Shown here: one piece after another, positions 34,154 through 44,237 of the stretch
How positions within the stretch are numbered: position 1 is the first letter of the stretch
How the letters are laid out: every line of letters begins with the position of its first letter
Assembly: GCF_013373865.1 (NCBI RefSeq)
Contig: NC_050476.1
Location: 13,559,197-13,623,196, forward strand
From: Monomorium pharaonis
Lineage: Eukaryota; Arthropoda; Insecta; Hymenoptera; Formicidae
Direction: 5' to 3'
DNA length: 64,000 bases
Notes under the pieces: generated by a model
Databases searched by the model: none
What the model saw: the letters and a program-made list of their open reading frames with translations, nothing else
Told to the model about the DNA's origin: nothing
Program-made: the position numbers and the translations under genes

Positions 34154-34577
34154 GGCCGGATCTACAATAAGTGTAGTAAGCTTTTATCTTTTTACTCTAA
34201 GTTTTAAGCTTGCTTTGAGCCGTAACATTTAATGCATGTCTTGTAACATGACCGTATATAATGTGCCTGAATCGTAAAACATAAGACTAATAAAAATCTC
34301 AAAGAAAGCAACAACAATTTATACATTGTATATTTGTTAGCTTATATTTTGTTCAAAAATTGATATATTACCCATTGCGGCTGCTCTACTTTGGCTGAAA
34401 GGTTATATTAATAAAAAGCTTTAAGTTCTAAGCTTTAAGAGCTGAGATCTGGCCAGCTTGCTTAAAGCTTAGAGATTAGACCTTCAAGCAGGAAACATCT
34501 TCTGACCGGAATTACGTCACACTTTAGAGCTTAGTACAGGAGGTTGAGAGCTTACTATACTTATTGTAGACCCAGCC
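34154..34577. mobile_element. PIF/Harbinger-type MITE, TTA target
   Basis: GGCCGGATCTACAATAAGTG is inverted at the right end (CTTATTGTAGACCCAGCC), and TTA lies on both sides (34151-34153, 34578-34580). A 3-bp TTA duplication with GGCC-type ends is characteristic of PIF/Harbinger. The interior is made of AAGCTTA/TAAGCTC words and has no coding region. Confidence 0.82.
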
Positions 34578-34724
34578 TTAGGATAGATTAGAGTTAGATT
34601 AGGTTAGATATATCTATTTATAAGTGTCTAGAGAACTGATTTTACGCATTCGCACGCAAAAAGCACAAACACTGGCAAAATAATAAAATTTTATATCTCA
34701 GAACCTATAGACGTTTTCAACAGT

Positions 34725-35375
34725 TAGCATTTGAGAATTCGTTGGTAATTATGCAGAATAGGAGCGACCTCACCGATTTCAATGACTTTGATATATGTTA
34801 TCAGGGTCATTATTCTGAACAACTCTTCCCTATACATGTTACTGCCGCTGGGCCTTTGTTTCCGAGTTATAAACAAAAATTTATTAACAATATTAACAAA
34901 AATTTACTAACAATGTTTTCACATTAACTAAATAGCGATATAAAATTGGTGGGTTAGAATTAGGAAAAATTACGGGGAGGGGGTGCAGCCTCTCCTCTGT
35001 TCACGTTTTCTACATCACATAAGTTTTATGAGTTTCCACACAAAACGAAACGAAAACATTTTTTCAATTTTTTTACACCTCCTTTTTTACACCTTCTCCT
35101 GCTTACAGAGCAAAGCAGAGGGACGAAGGTTCTTCCCCTGCATCCTGCCAACGCGTTTTCTGCACCCTACTCTCCTCTCTGTTTTAAAACTAATGAAATT
35201 GAAGCAAGAAATTAAAGAAAAATTTTTGTATATAACTCGGAAATTAAGGCCGAGCGGCAGTAACATGTATAGGGAAAAGTTGTTTAGAATAATAACCCTG
35301 AAAACATATATCAAGATTATTAAAATCGGTGAGGTTGCCCCTATTCTGCATAATTACCAATTCGACTTTATTTAA
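34725..35375. mobile_element. Foldback element with about 180-bp arms
   Basis: The left arm (34735-34905: TTGGTAATTATGCAGAATAG, CTCACCGATTTCAATGA, ATACATGTTACTGCCGCT) is inverted at 35195-35365. The loop contains GGTGGGTTAGAATTAGGAAA, TTACGGGGAGGGGG and a GCAGCCTCTCC tract that also occur in the 41241-42012 foldback element. The frames at 34742-35314 are arm translations. Confidence 0.75.
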
Positions 35376-35800
35376 TTGAAGATACATGCCTGTAAGATTT
35401 TATCAAAATTAGAGGTAGAAGCTATTCGAAAGTGAGCCATAAAATTCACAAAAATTCATTTTTTTTTGCTCTTCCGACTGCCTATAAGCTCAAGAAAATC
35501 AAAACTTATTCATTTAGTTTCAATTGCAACTTTAAATATACATATTTGCATATTTTACTAACTTTAATGCACGAAATCTAGTCTTGAAAAGAAAAGAATG
35601 TCCTGTTGTTTTTTTACATATATTTTCGGAATAGAGTAGAATGCTATAAAAATTTCAAGGTAAATTAAAATGATTAAGACAAAACATTGATACATTTTTT
35701 GTTAAATAATTATAAAAATTTTTGTATAAGCATAATTTTTTTAAAGAATTTTTTGGCAAAGTTGTTTAATTTTTAGATTCATTTTTTACTAAAAATTCAC
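35376..35800. other. AT-rich, possible intron
   Basis: No element recognised; it lies directly downstream of the splice donor of the exon below. Confidence 0.35.
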
Positions 35801-36065
35801 CTGATCGTTTCAATGCTTTCGTCAACCATTGGTAACGTGTCATGATCCCATTTTGGTTGAACGTAGGATTTATCCTTAAGCAAGTCATCCCATCTGACGC
35901 GATATTTATCCGTCAACGGTAACATGGACTGTCCAGTAATAAAACGGGATAGAACCCATTGTGTCTTAGAAGGTGTAATGCCATTTTCCGGGGATCCATT
36001 CAGCAGAGTCTTGGATGCCAAAATACGCAAGGGTATATCTCGAACATCGCTGCGTTTCCCATGCG
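35801..36065 (-). CDS. Candidate internal exon of an unrecognised host gene
   Basis: A minus-strand frame is open across a 265-nt segment bounded by TTGTAG|CG at 36065 (acceptor, preceded by a TTATTTATTAACCTA-like branch and pyrimidine region) and CAG|GTGAAT at 35801 (donor). 265 = 2 + 87 codons + 2, so the flanking introns would be phase 1 and phase 2. The peptide (HGKRSDVRDIPLRILASKTL ... SKTQWVLSRFITGQSMLPLT ... WDDLLKDKSYVQPKWDHDTL) is of ordinary globular composition, quite unlike the repeat artefacts elsewhere. I do not recognise the protein. If real, its other exons lie beyond element-filled introns, possibly outside the window. A captured fragment cannot be excluded. Confidence 0.6.
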
Positions 36066-36206
36066 CTACAATTTTTTGTATTAATAGGTTAATAAATAAA
36101 CGAAATAACCTCTATTAAAATAAATTAGAATTAAAACGGGTAATTGCTAATGAGTCAATACAGGTCATGTGTATAAATTTATGTATAAATAAGGTAGCAA
36201 TATATA

Positions 36207-38585
36207 CTAAGCAACAAAATTGGTGTAACAAAAATTTTTATCAAAATTTAACTCAATTTTAATTAATTGTAACTACGGGAAAACTTATCGTGTTTGAAAA
36301 TATTTTTTATTTTAAATAAAGTCTTTACTTTAAAAAAAATTTATCAAATTTTGATCTCTTTTTTCTTTTTGTTATCTCTTCAAAAGTAAGATTGTGTTTG
36401 TCACAAAACATTTTTTTGTTTTACGCGTTCCACGGGGTGCAACAAATTTTTTTCTCAAACTTTATAAGAATTATCGTAAAACTTCCTTACAAACTTCCTT
36501 ACAAATTAAAAAATCAAAGTCTGTATGATTCTTTTGGCGCAGTTACGACGTATTAAAGTTACCTATGCATTTTAGTCTGTTTATGGTTATTACCACTAGC
36601 ATTAGCATTATCCGCTGCGCATCACGAAGAGGTTCCCAAGCAGCATTAACGTCCGCCCGACGTTAAGATAAACACACTTAACATTGGTATCCAACATTTT
36701 CGCTACGTCATTTAGACCCTCTTTTGCACTAATTGGGGAATCAAATTTATGTTATACCAACGTTGGGAGCCGACTTATATAAGTTAAATTGAGGTTACAT
36801 TTTTTCCACCAGTTTTTAACGTTGATGTAAGTAATTTTTGATTATGTACACTCTGCTAGATCTGAGGTTATTTTTTTACAACACTTAATATTTTAGGTGT
36901 AGTTTTCGTGCTTCTATTCAAACCATATAACGGCATTGGTGTAATAAATGTATCATAATACGTGCTTAATCAATTTGGCACAAATAAAATGACTTTAGAG
37001 GAAAAATATAGTTTGCGTAGTCTTTGATACTATTCTAATTTTGCCATAAATACACGAACCCAGCACTGAAAATTTATAACAAAACCCACTTTATTGATAA
37101 ATGTGAAAATAATAAGTCGAAATTAGACAAATTCTTTCTAAAATATTCCAATTTATTAAATATTTTATTAAATAACTGAAATTTTCAAAATGTAGATTTA
37201 TATTCCTTTTTATGAAAATTACTTTTAAAATAGACATGTTGTCAAAATTAACTTTAACAGATATTATTTAAATTTTTTAAATTGTTAATAAAATGCGTTA
37301 AAAATTATTAATCTAAATATACGAGAAAATGGCGAATTATTTGTCTTCCTCTTTGAAAAAGAACTGAAATGAAAATGGCGAAGTCGGCGTTTCACACTAT
37401 ATCAAACTTTACGTGGTAAAAGGTGCGATAAATTTTACTAAGATTTGTCTTCTCGTATAAAATAATGACTTTTCAGACTTTTGCAAACTAAGTAGTATAC
37501 CACTGTAGGCAAAATTGTATCTATATTGATTAAAGATCTTAACAAGGTCGCCAAACTAACTTAACATGTCGATAAAGTATCGATTAGTTGAAAATTTTAT
37601 TTGCGAACTAGATTTGCGAATTCGTCGTATATCTTAACTAAATTCGACCTATGCATACACATCTATGGTAATCTAGGTTGTGGTTATGGTATAGTGTAAG
37701 GGTCCGCGCACAGACTTTTGTATAACTCATAACATAAATGCATAAGAAATTCGATTGGTTGAATTTCTTATGCACTTTCTTTTCAGTTTTTCCATATTCA
37801 CAAACATTTAACTTCTGCAAACAAGTCAAACATCACATCAAACTAAATGTTTTATTTACACTCATATCTCTACTCCCTTTTAGGCAGAATTTGTTACCAT
37901 TTCTCGCGATTTCTTAACATCAGTCAGAAATGACCACAGGCGACGTTTTCATAACGTTAGCGTTTTACAGCATTTGATAACAAAACGTTGGTTTACGTTG
38001 GGAATTACGTATTAAAGTCGCTCGAAAAGTGTGGTGCAGAGTATAACGTCAAGCGAACGTTAAATACCTTAACGTCGAATAATAGAACTTAAACCATTTT
38101 ATATTTGACGTTGGAAAAGTGATAAGAAAAGCACGTCGTAATTTTAACGTTAAGACAACGTCCAAAAAATGTTATTATTTTTTAATCGTAAAGGTTACAA
38201 TTTATAACTTTCTTGGACCGCTTACAACGTTGTGATTAACAGAAAAGTAGTCCATAGTCGGAAAGTTAACCGAAAAATGCTACTTGGGTTATCGGTTTGA
38301 TTTTGCGCATCGTGTGTATTGATGTTACTTGTTTCCGACCTTGTCCTCTTTACTAACGAAAAGCTAGATGTCAGCTGGAGAAGGTCGTCTTCTCATCAAT
38401 GAAGCAAGATGCGTCAAGATCTATACGATAAATATTGTAACTAAAGTTCTCCCGCATAGACGAATTAGTATGCAAACAATCGAGAAACGTTTCCGAGGGA
38501 ATAATACACATTATTAATTACAAACATGCATTTTTTTCGTGCAATATTTTCTCGTTTCTTTCGTTTAATATGCTAAACACATATG

Positions 38586-38646
<61 letters not shown>

Positions 38647-39102
38647 GCGCGCGCGCGCGCGCGTGCGCAAAATCCAGCAACCTTCTTGTGGTGTGCATTG
38701 GGTAATACTAATGCTGGCGGTAACAGACATAAATAGACTGAAATGCATAAGTACTTTGATACGTTGTAACTCCGGCAAAAAAATCGTATAGGCTTCAATT
38801 TTTTAATTAGTAAAGAAAAGTTTATATTTTACAATAATTCTTATAAAGTTTGTGAAAAAAATTCATTGCACCCCGTAGAGCATCAAAGTAAGTAAATTTT
38901 TGGAGACACATCCTTACTTTTGAAGAAATAAAATGGCGAAAAAAAGGAGATCAAAATCTAATAAATTTTTTTTAAAGTAGAAACTTAAAGCTTCAAAATA
39001 AAAATATTCCAATAACGATGAGTTTTTCCGAAGTTACAATTAGTTACAAAATTGAATGAAATTTTGGTATCAATTTTTTTGCGTTAATTTTTTGCTGCTT
39101 AG
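36207..39102. mobile_element. Long-TIR element, CTAAGCAAC family, full copy
   Basis: CTAAGCAACAAAATTGGTG is inverted at the right end (AATTTTTTGCTGCTTAG) with TA on both sides. Inverted similarity continues for about 430 bp. The inner boundary phrase ATTAGCATTATCCGCTGCGC is inverted at 38690-38720. The centre carries (AC)n at 38589-38642 and (GC)n at 38645-38664. It is interrupted at 36635-38288 by another element. No transposase is present. The copy at 8399 shows the uninterrupted sequence. Confidence 0.85.
36635..38288. mobile_element. CCCAAG(C/T)AGCAT element with AACGTTA words
   Basis: CCCAAGCAGCATTAACGTC at the left and the inverse of CGAAAAATGCTACTTGGG at the right, with TT on both sides; the homologous copy at 8399 lacks it. 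Words AACGTTA, ACGTTAAG and GACGTTGG cluster at both ends (36650-36900, 37930-38270). The AT-rich middle has no open frame. Confidence 0.75.
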
Positions 39103-39140
39103 TACATATAAACATTTTGGTCCTACGTTTGGACCATCTT

Positions 39141-39330
39141 CCCATACAGCACAACAATTTTCAGAAACGTTGCAACATTTCAAGTTATAATGCATTATTG
39201 CAGAAGTATTACAGAGACATACAATTTTAATATTTCACTGAAATGTTTCAGGCTGATTGCAGAAATGTTAAATGAACAACAATTTTTATATTTTGGCCGG
39301 TTTTTTAGCCTGTTTTTTTGCTGCTGCACT
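39141..39330. mobile_element. Left part of a CCCATACAGCAC element
   Basis: CCCATACAGCACAACAATTT starts a run of ATTGCAGAAATGTT/GTTTCAG words. The same terminus, inverted, ends the element at 47048. No right end is found here. Confidence 0.5.
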
Positions 39331-39641
39331 GCTGGTGTAATAAATTAAAAAATATACTAAAAGTATATTTGTCTCACTTTAACTAATTAGTGCACAAGTG
39401 CAGCTCTGCAGCTAAAAAGAATAGACCATTTATGAAGTTAGCACAACTGAATGCAAAGAGACGAAAAGTAGTGCCGCAAGCTCACTGTAATGTTGGTGTC
39501 AGTTTGCGTCAATTGGGTTAAAGATATATTAGAACATTAAACTCGAGGTAACGGCTACCGAATTATGCAGTATTAAAAAGTTAATTAAAATTAGGGCTGT
39601 GTTCGGGAACACCAGCCGAATGCTTCCTTACTTTGTCACTA
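39331..39641. other. Spacer; possible PIF-like left end
   Basis: TTAGGGCTGTGTTCGGGAAC at 39592 looks like a PIF/Harbinger terminus with a TTA target, but no matching right end was located. Confidence 0.35.
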
Positions 39642-40012
39642 CCCAGATAGCCAAATAAAGGCAACGTGTTGTTATTTTGCTGTCACTTATTCTCTATTAA
39701 TTTTATCAAAATAAAGCCAAGGTGTTTCCTCAAACTGTCTGTCGTTCTGACATCATGTAAAATTCTACATTAGAATTCAACAAACTGATGGCAAGTTGTC
39801 AACATGCATGCACAATTGCTGTCAATGTGACAAGTTTATTATTCTTCAATGCATGCACTTATAATTTTATAAACTCATGAAGGTTATTTGCTCTCCTGAT
39901 GTTAACTTCGTTCCACGTTAAATTACAATGACAGCAAATTGTGGACAAGTTCACAACATACATGCAGTGCATTAATTTGTCCGATATGCTTAATCTCGCT
40001 TGGCTATCTGGG
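39642..40012. mobile_element. 371-bp CCCAGATAGCC MITE, copy 1
   Basis: CCCAGATAGCCAA at the left is inverted at the right (TTGGCTATCTGGG); TA on both sides. The copy at 49094-49464 has the same length and differs at roughly a dozen positions by eye. Short words CAAGTT, TGCATGCA and GACAGCAAA are scattered inside. There is no coding potential. Confidence 0.9.
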
Positions 40013-40313
40013 TACTTTCAAGGGACAGGCAGGTGAGCACGTGTGCGCAGCGTGCAGCGCCAGCAGGAAGCGGTGGAACGAGCGTACCCAGGAGCGGAAC
40101 AGGATCGCCTAGGGACAGGAGACGATCCGGCCAATTCGCGGAGAGAAACTCCAACCACCATCGGAATTTCCGTACATTAATTGAGTCTTACAGTTCATAT
40201 CTTTATGATCTTATAGAATAAAAAATAAACCCTAAGATAATATTTCCGAATGCAACTTATGGCCGATCGTTTCATTCAAAAATAATTTTTGTTACAAGGC
40301 TTGTGGTTTCTAT
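40013..40313. other. GC-richer spacer, nothing recognised
   Basis: 40020-40150 is GC-rich with AGGGACAGG repeats (ACTTTCAAGGGACAGGCAGG, CTAGGGACAGGAG). The small frame at 40000-40221 is not recognised. Confidence 0.35.
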
Positions 40314-41107
40314 CCCAATAAAACAGTTACGTGACATCCACATGGAATCTACATGGTGATTTACATGGATTATGTAAATGCAGGTTTTTTCACAAATTAT
40401 CCACGTCGATGCAATGTTATTTTTCATCATTGAATCGAATTCTTTTATTCTCGAAATATCTATTAAATTTTCTGTAGATATATCTATTAAGAAATATTTA
40501 TAGGGAATTTACATGGATATTTTGAGGAACGCCGCGCGCTTGTCCGCCAGTTAGTGCACGGCGCCGTCGATAGGCGGCGTAACTCTCTTGGAAGTAAGAT
40601 GCAGCCGACGCGCTACATAAAGATCACTTGCAGCACGATTAAGACAAGCAATAATAAGCTTCCTGCCCAATGTGAAAAAAAACCGCCACATAATACATTT
40701 ATGATTTACTCATTCTAATTAAATCAACAATTTGCTACAAGAAAAGTGAAACCTTATGAAACCCCACTCCAGTCGAACAAAGAAATCAATCTTATCGAGC
40801 GAAACATTTATTCTTATAAGAAATGAGATGTCACTCTATTTCGAGTGGTCGTATTTTCACTATTGTTTAGAGTGAAATTCAATACTTTTGAAGGGATGTT
40901 TCACTCCAAGAAATTTAGATAGAACGTGTATATTACAAGGATGTTTTTAAAATTCGTAAAATTTTTACGTGGTTTTTATATTGAATCTATGATCGAATCC
41001 ACATTCTAGTATCGTTTTTGAGCCGATGTCCACTCAAATATTCATGTAAATTTCATGATGCCGATCCACGTAGCATTAACGCCGATATTACATACTGTTT
41101 TATTGGG
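40314..41107. mobile_element. CCCAATAAAACAG element with CCACGTGG words, interrupted
   Basis: CCCAATAAAACAGTTACG at the left is inverted at the right (ATACTGTTTTATTGGG). The words ATCCACATGGA, TACATGGATTA and ATCCACGT fill 40325-40520 and 40960-41080. The middle (40516-40915) is a different element. Confidence 0.65.
40516..40915. repeat. Inserted relative of 32520-33130
   Basis: GTCCGCCAGTTAGTGCACGG, GTAAGATGCAGCCGACGCGC and ATGAGATGTCACTCTATTTC are the inverse of 32525-32935. It lies within the 40314 element, so it arrived later. Confidence 0.5.
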
Positions 41108-41129
41108 GGAATTGCTTGCGAAATATACG

Positions 41130-42424
41130 TCTTCTTCCTTTGAACGTGGAAATTTTGTGCATTAACCTAACTTTGTGTAGAGTGTACAACTCTAATAGTT
41201 ATTGCGCAAAATATTTGTATTTTTATTTTAAGTTTTTACAACTAATGGTAAAACTGCATAATAGTGGTTTATACAAGAAATCAATTGAAAAGTAATAGAT
41301 CTTATTTATTTTTGGTCCCTGAATCCAAAACTGTTGTTAGAATTAGGGGGTCACTTGTATTTTTTAAGATATCATCATGAAATTAACAAAAAATGGTAAA
41401 TATTTCGTTAAACGCAATATTGGAGAAGGCGGAGCCCTCTCCCTCGTATTTTTTCCTAACTCTAACCCACCAATTTTATGTCGCTATTTGGTTAATGTGA
41501 AAACATTGAAAACGAACAGTGTGGAAAGTCGCAAACCTATGTGGTACAAGCGTGGACGTCGTTTACTTTACGTAAAACACTGATATCATGTATCGTATTT
41601 ATGAAACGTAAAGTAAACGACGTCCACATTTGTATAGTACCACATAGGTTTGCAACTTTCCACGCTGTTCGTTTTCAATGTTTTCACATTAACCACATAG
41701 CGACATAAAATTGGTGGGTTAGAGTTAGAAAAAATTACGGGGAGGGGATTTAAATTAAAGGGGCTCTGCCCCTCCCCCGCCCACACGTTTTCTGAGAATA
41801 TATATTGTGTGTGTATGTGTGTGTATGCACTGTACTTCGTGAAACGTAATATTTACGGTTTTTTGTTATTTTTATGACAATATCTTAAAAAATACAAGCA
41901 ACCCTCTAATTCTAACAACAGTTTTGGATTCAGAGACCAAAAATACATAAGATCTACTACCTTTCAATTGATTTCTTATAGGCCCTTATTATGGAGTTTT
42001 ACCAAACTAATTCTTTTCTTTTAAATCAACTTATAAACAGGGTTTTATAAATAAGTGCATTATTTAATATACTTTTTTACATTTAAATCTATTGTAAGTA
42101 TAATATTTACAAGTATTCCTATAATTTTAACATGTAATTTTTTTACAGTGTTTTATGATTTTAGATTGCTCATGCAATGTATCTACGTCATCTTGCTACG
42201 AACGTGGAAATATTTTGTGTTTTAATGTTGTACAAAGCGTACAAATATAGTCGTTATTTACTACTAACAATTTGATACGCAAAATATCTATACTTTTACA
42301 CATAAGTGCAATAAACAATGTAATTTTTACATTAAAATCTATTGTAAGTACGTACAAGGATTTTTACATACATTTTTTGTTACAGTGCTTTATGGTTTTT
42401 CATTGCAATATACCTATATCTTTC
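41130..42424. repeat. Direct repeat of about 250 bp, interrupted by a foldback element
   Basis: GAACGTGGAAAT...TTGTGC...CGCAAAATATTTGTA at 41142-41225 recurs at 42200-42295, and ACATT(T/A)AAATCTATTGTAAGTA at 42079 recurs at 42331. The first unit is split by 41241-42012 and the second stops at the hAT-like element at 42425. Confidence 0.6.
41241..42012. mobile_element. Foldback element with about 350-bp arms
   Basis: The left arm (ACTAATGGTAAAACTGCATA, AAATCAATTGAAAAGTAATA, TTTTTGGTCCCTGAATCC, AAAAATGGTAAATATTTCGT) is inverted on the right up to AGTTTTACCAAACTA at 42012. Both arms hold GTCGCAAACCTATGTGGTAC and a C-rich tract (GGGGCTCTGCCCCTCCCCCG at 41760). The phrases are shared with the core of the GGACACAG-word family. 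The frames at 41377-41786 are arm translations. Confidence 0.82.
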
Positions 42425-42587
42425 CAGGGAAGTAACCTATTACTTGTAACATCGTTACTGTTACCGTTACTTTTTTTGATAACGATTTAGTAACGTTACT
42501 TATTTTTATTTGTAACAAAAAAGTAACGACGTTACATTTTCTTTTGTAACGGTAACGAAATTGATCGTATTTTATCGTTACTTTTTA

Positions 42588-42825
42588 GACTGCGTTCCAC
42601 TATTCACTACTAGTATTGAAAATCTATAATTTACATTATAGTCATTACACGTGCATTTATATAATTGTAAGATTACAACCAATCGCATTGCTTAGTTCAG
42701 CTGAATTGATCAATCGCGTTGTTCATTTTCTTATGGCCGCGGTTATGGAAATGTACGAGCAATGGTTTTTATATGCTTTATATATATTTTTTTTCAGTAC
42801 TGGCAATGAACATTGAAACACAGCC
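42588..42825. mobile_element. PIF/Harbinger-type MITE, TTA target
   Basis: GACTGCGTTCCACTATTCAC is inverted at the right end (GTGTTTCAATGTTCATTGCC inverse, ending ACACAGCC); TTA flanks both sides (42585-42587, 42826-42828). The TIR is about 35 bp with several mismatches. No coding region. Confidence 0.7.
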
Positions 42826-42989
42826 TTAATATTCAATGACACAATAAAAATGCTTTGTTTTGATTGATATATTTATAGTATGTTAGAAACATACAAACAG
42901 TGGAAACTGTGGACTGTGCATCATTTATAAAATACTCGATAATTGATGCTATTAGGCACGAGAAACGGCTAAAGAGATTAATTATAAAA

Positions 42990-43530
42990 TATTAGTAAAA
43001 ATATTCTGAGTTAGCTAAGTTAATATATTTTTTACTAAATTAAATTAAAGTTAATGGATTATAAAATTAATTTAATTAAGTTAAAAAAATACATAAATAA
43101 AAAATTAACTCAATTAAAGTTACGTTAATATTAATTTAACTCAAGTTAAAGTAAAAGTTACTTTTGAGAAGCTTTATTTATATTTAATTAAAAATTTATT
43201 GAAATCAAATCAATATCATTACAATATCAACCACCAAATATATTTAATATTTTAGTTGTAAATTAAATTATAATATTAATTGTATGAAATAACAACAAAA
43301 TATTGTTTTCATGCAGGAACATATTTTTATTTTATAATTTTTTTCTTTTGCCCAGATAAAATTTTTAATTTAAGAAAAAAGTTAATAAGTTAAAGTTCAT
43401 ACGTTTTAAAAATAACTGATTAAAGTTAAAAATTAAATCATCTAAAATTAATTAAATTAAATTACAAGTTATTAACTCTTTAACTTTATAATTAACTTAT
43501 AACTTTTTAACTAATTATCACCCAAGTCGG
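42990..43530. repeat. AGTTAA word arrays in inverted arrangement
   Basis: 43010-43165 (AATTAAAGTTAATGG, AATTTAACTCAAGTTAAAG) and 43380-43515 (AAGTTAATAAGTTAAAG, TTAACTTATAACTTTTTAAC) are dense in AGTTAA/TTAACT and surround an AT-rich loop. The right tip ACTAATTATCACCCAAG resembles a terminus, but ends are not resolved. Confidence 0.5.
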
Positions 43531-43569
43531 AAAATATTTAGAGATAAATATCTCTCTATAGAAAGGGCT

Positions 43570-43690
43570 TCCGGATACATGCTGCATCCTGGTACAGCGT
43601 TGCGCCGATGTTTCGCAAACGTTGCAGTTTGCATCATCAAGGCTAGGAGCTCCGATAGTATCGGAGTTAGAAGCAACGTCAATGGCCGTG
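43570..43690 (-). mobile_element. Penelope-like element scrap with hammerhead-like core
   Basis: On the minus strand CCTTGATGATGCAAACTGCA continues ACGTTTGCGAAACATCGG (43605-43643). TGATGA, a six-base stem (GCAAAC/GTTTGC) and GAAAC are in the order of a hammerhead ribozyme core, as documented for the terminal repeats of Penelope-like elements. The first core base appears changed or shifted (TTGATGA). Only about 120 bp remain and there is no coding part. Confidence 0.45.
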
Positions 43691-44237
43691 AAAGTTTTAA
43701 TTCTAAAATATCTCTCTACTTTACCTTCAATTTACATTTTTTCTCAAAGCATTCTTCAATCCTATTTTAGAATTTAAAAAAAGTAACGAAAAGTAGCGAT
43801 ATTTTTAGTTTTACTTTTATCAGGTCCGTAAATATAAAACCGGAATTTGCCCATAGATGGCGCTAGCTGTCAATGTAGTGTGGCGTCACTAGCCCACCAG
43901 TCCAGCAGCGCACGAGAGACGACCAATCACACGCTTAGTGACTTAATGTCCGTCGAGCGGCACACTCAGTACGCGCGCTAGTCGTTTCCAGTTCACTTTC
44001 CTCTCGACAGTTCGTTGTTGGATATCCGGGTCCGCTTACCGCCATTATTCTATCTTAGAATCTGTTGTAAACGAGCAAATATATCTATAGTCTAATCGTC
44101 TCGAGTAATTGACTATTCTTACCGCCACAGTAGTTACCGTCAAACCGCTATTTTCTTGTTTTGACATTTGATAAAGATTTTCAACTCACAACAATACAAG
44201 TTTCATACAACAATATAGTTTTTAATAGCGTTGAACA

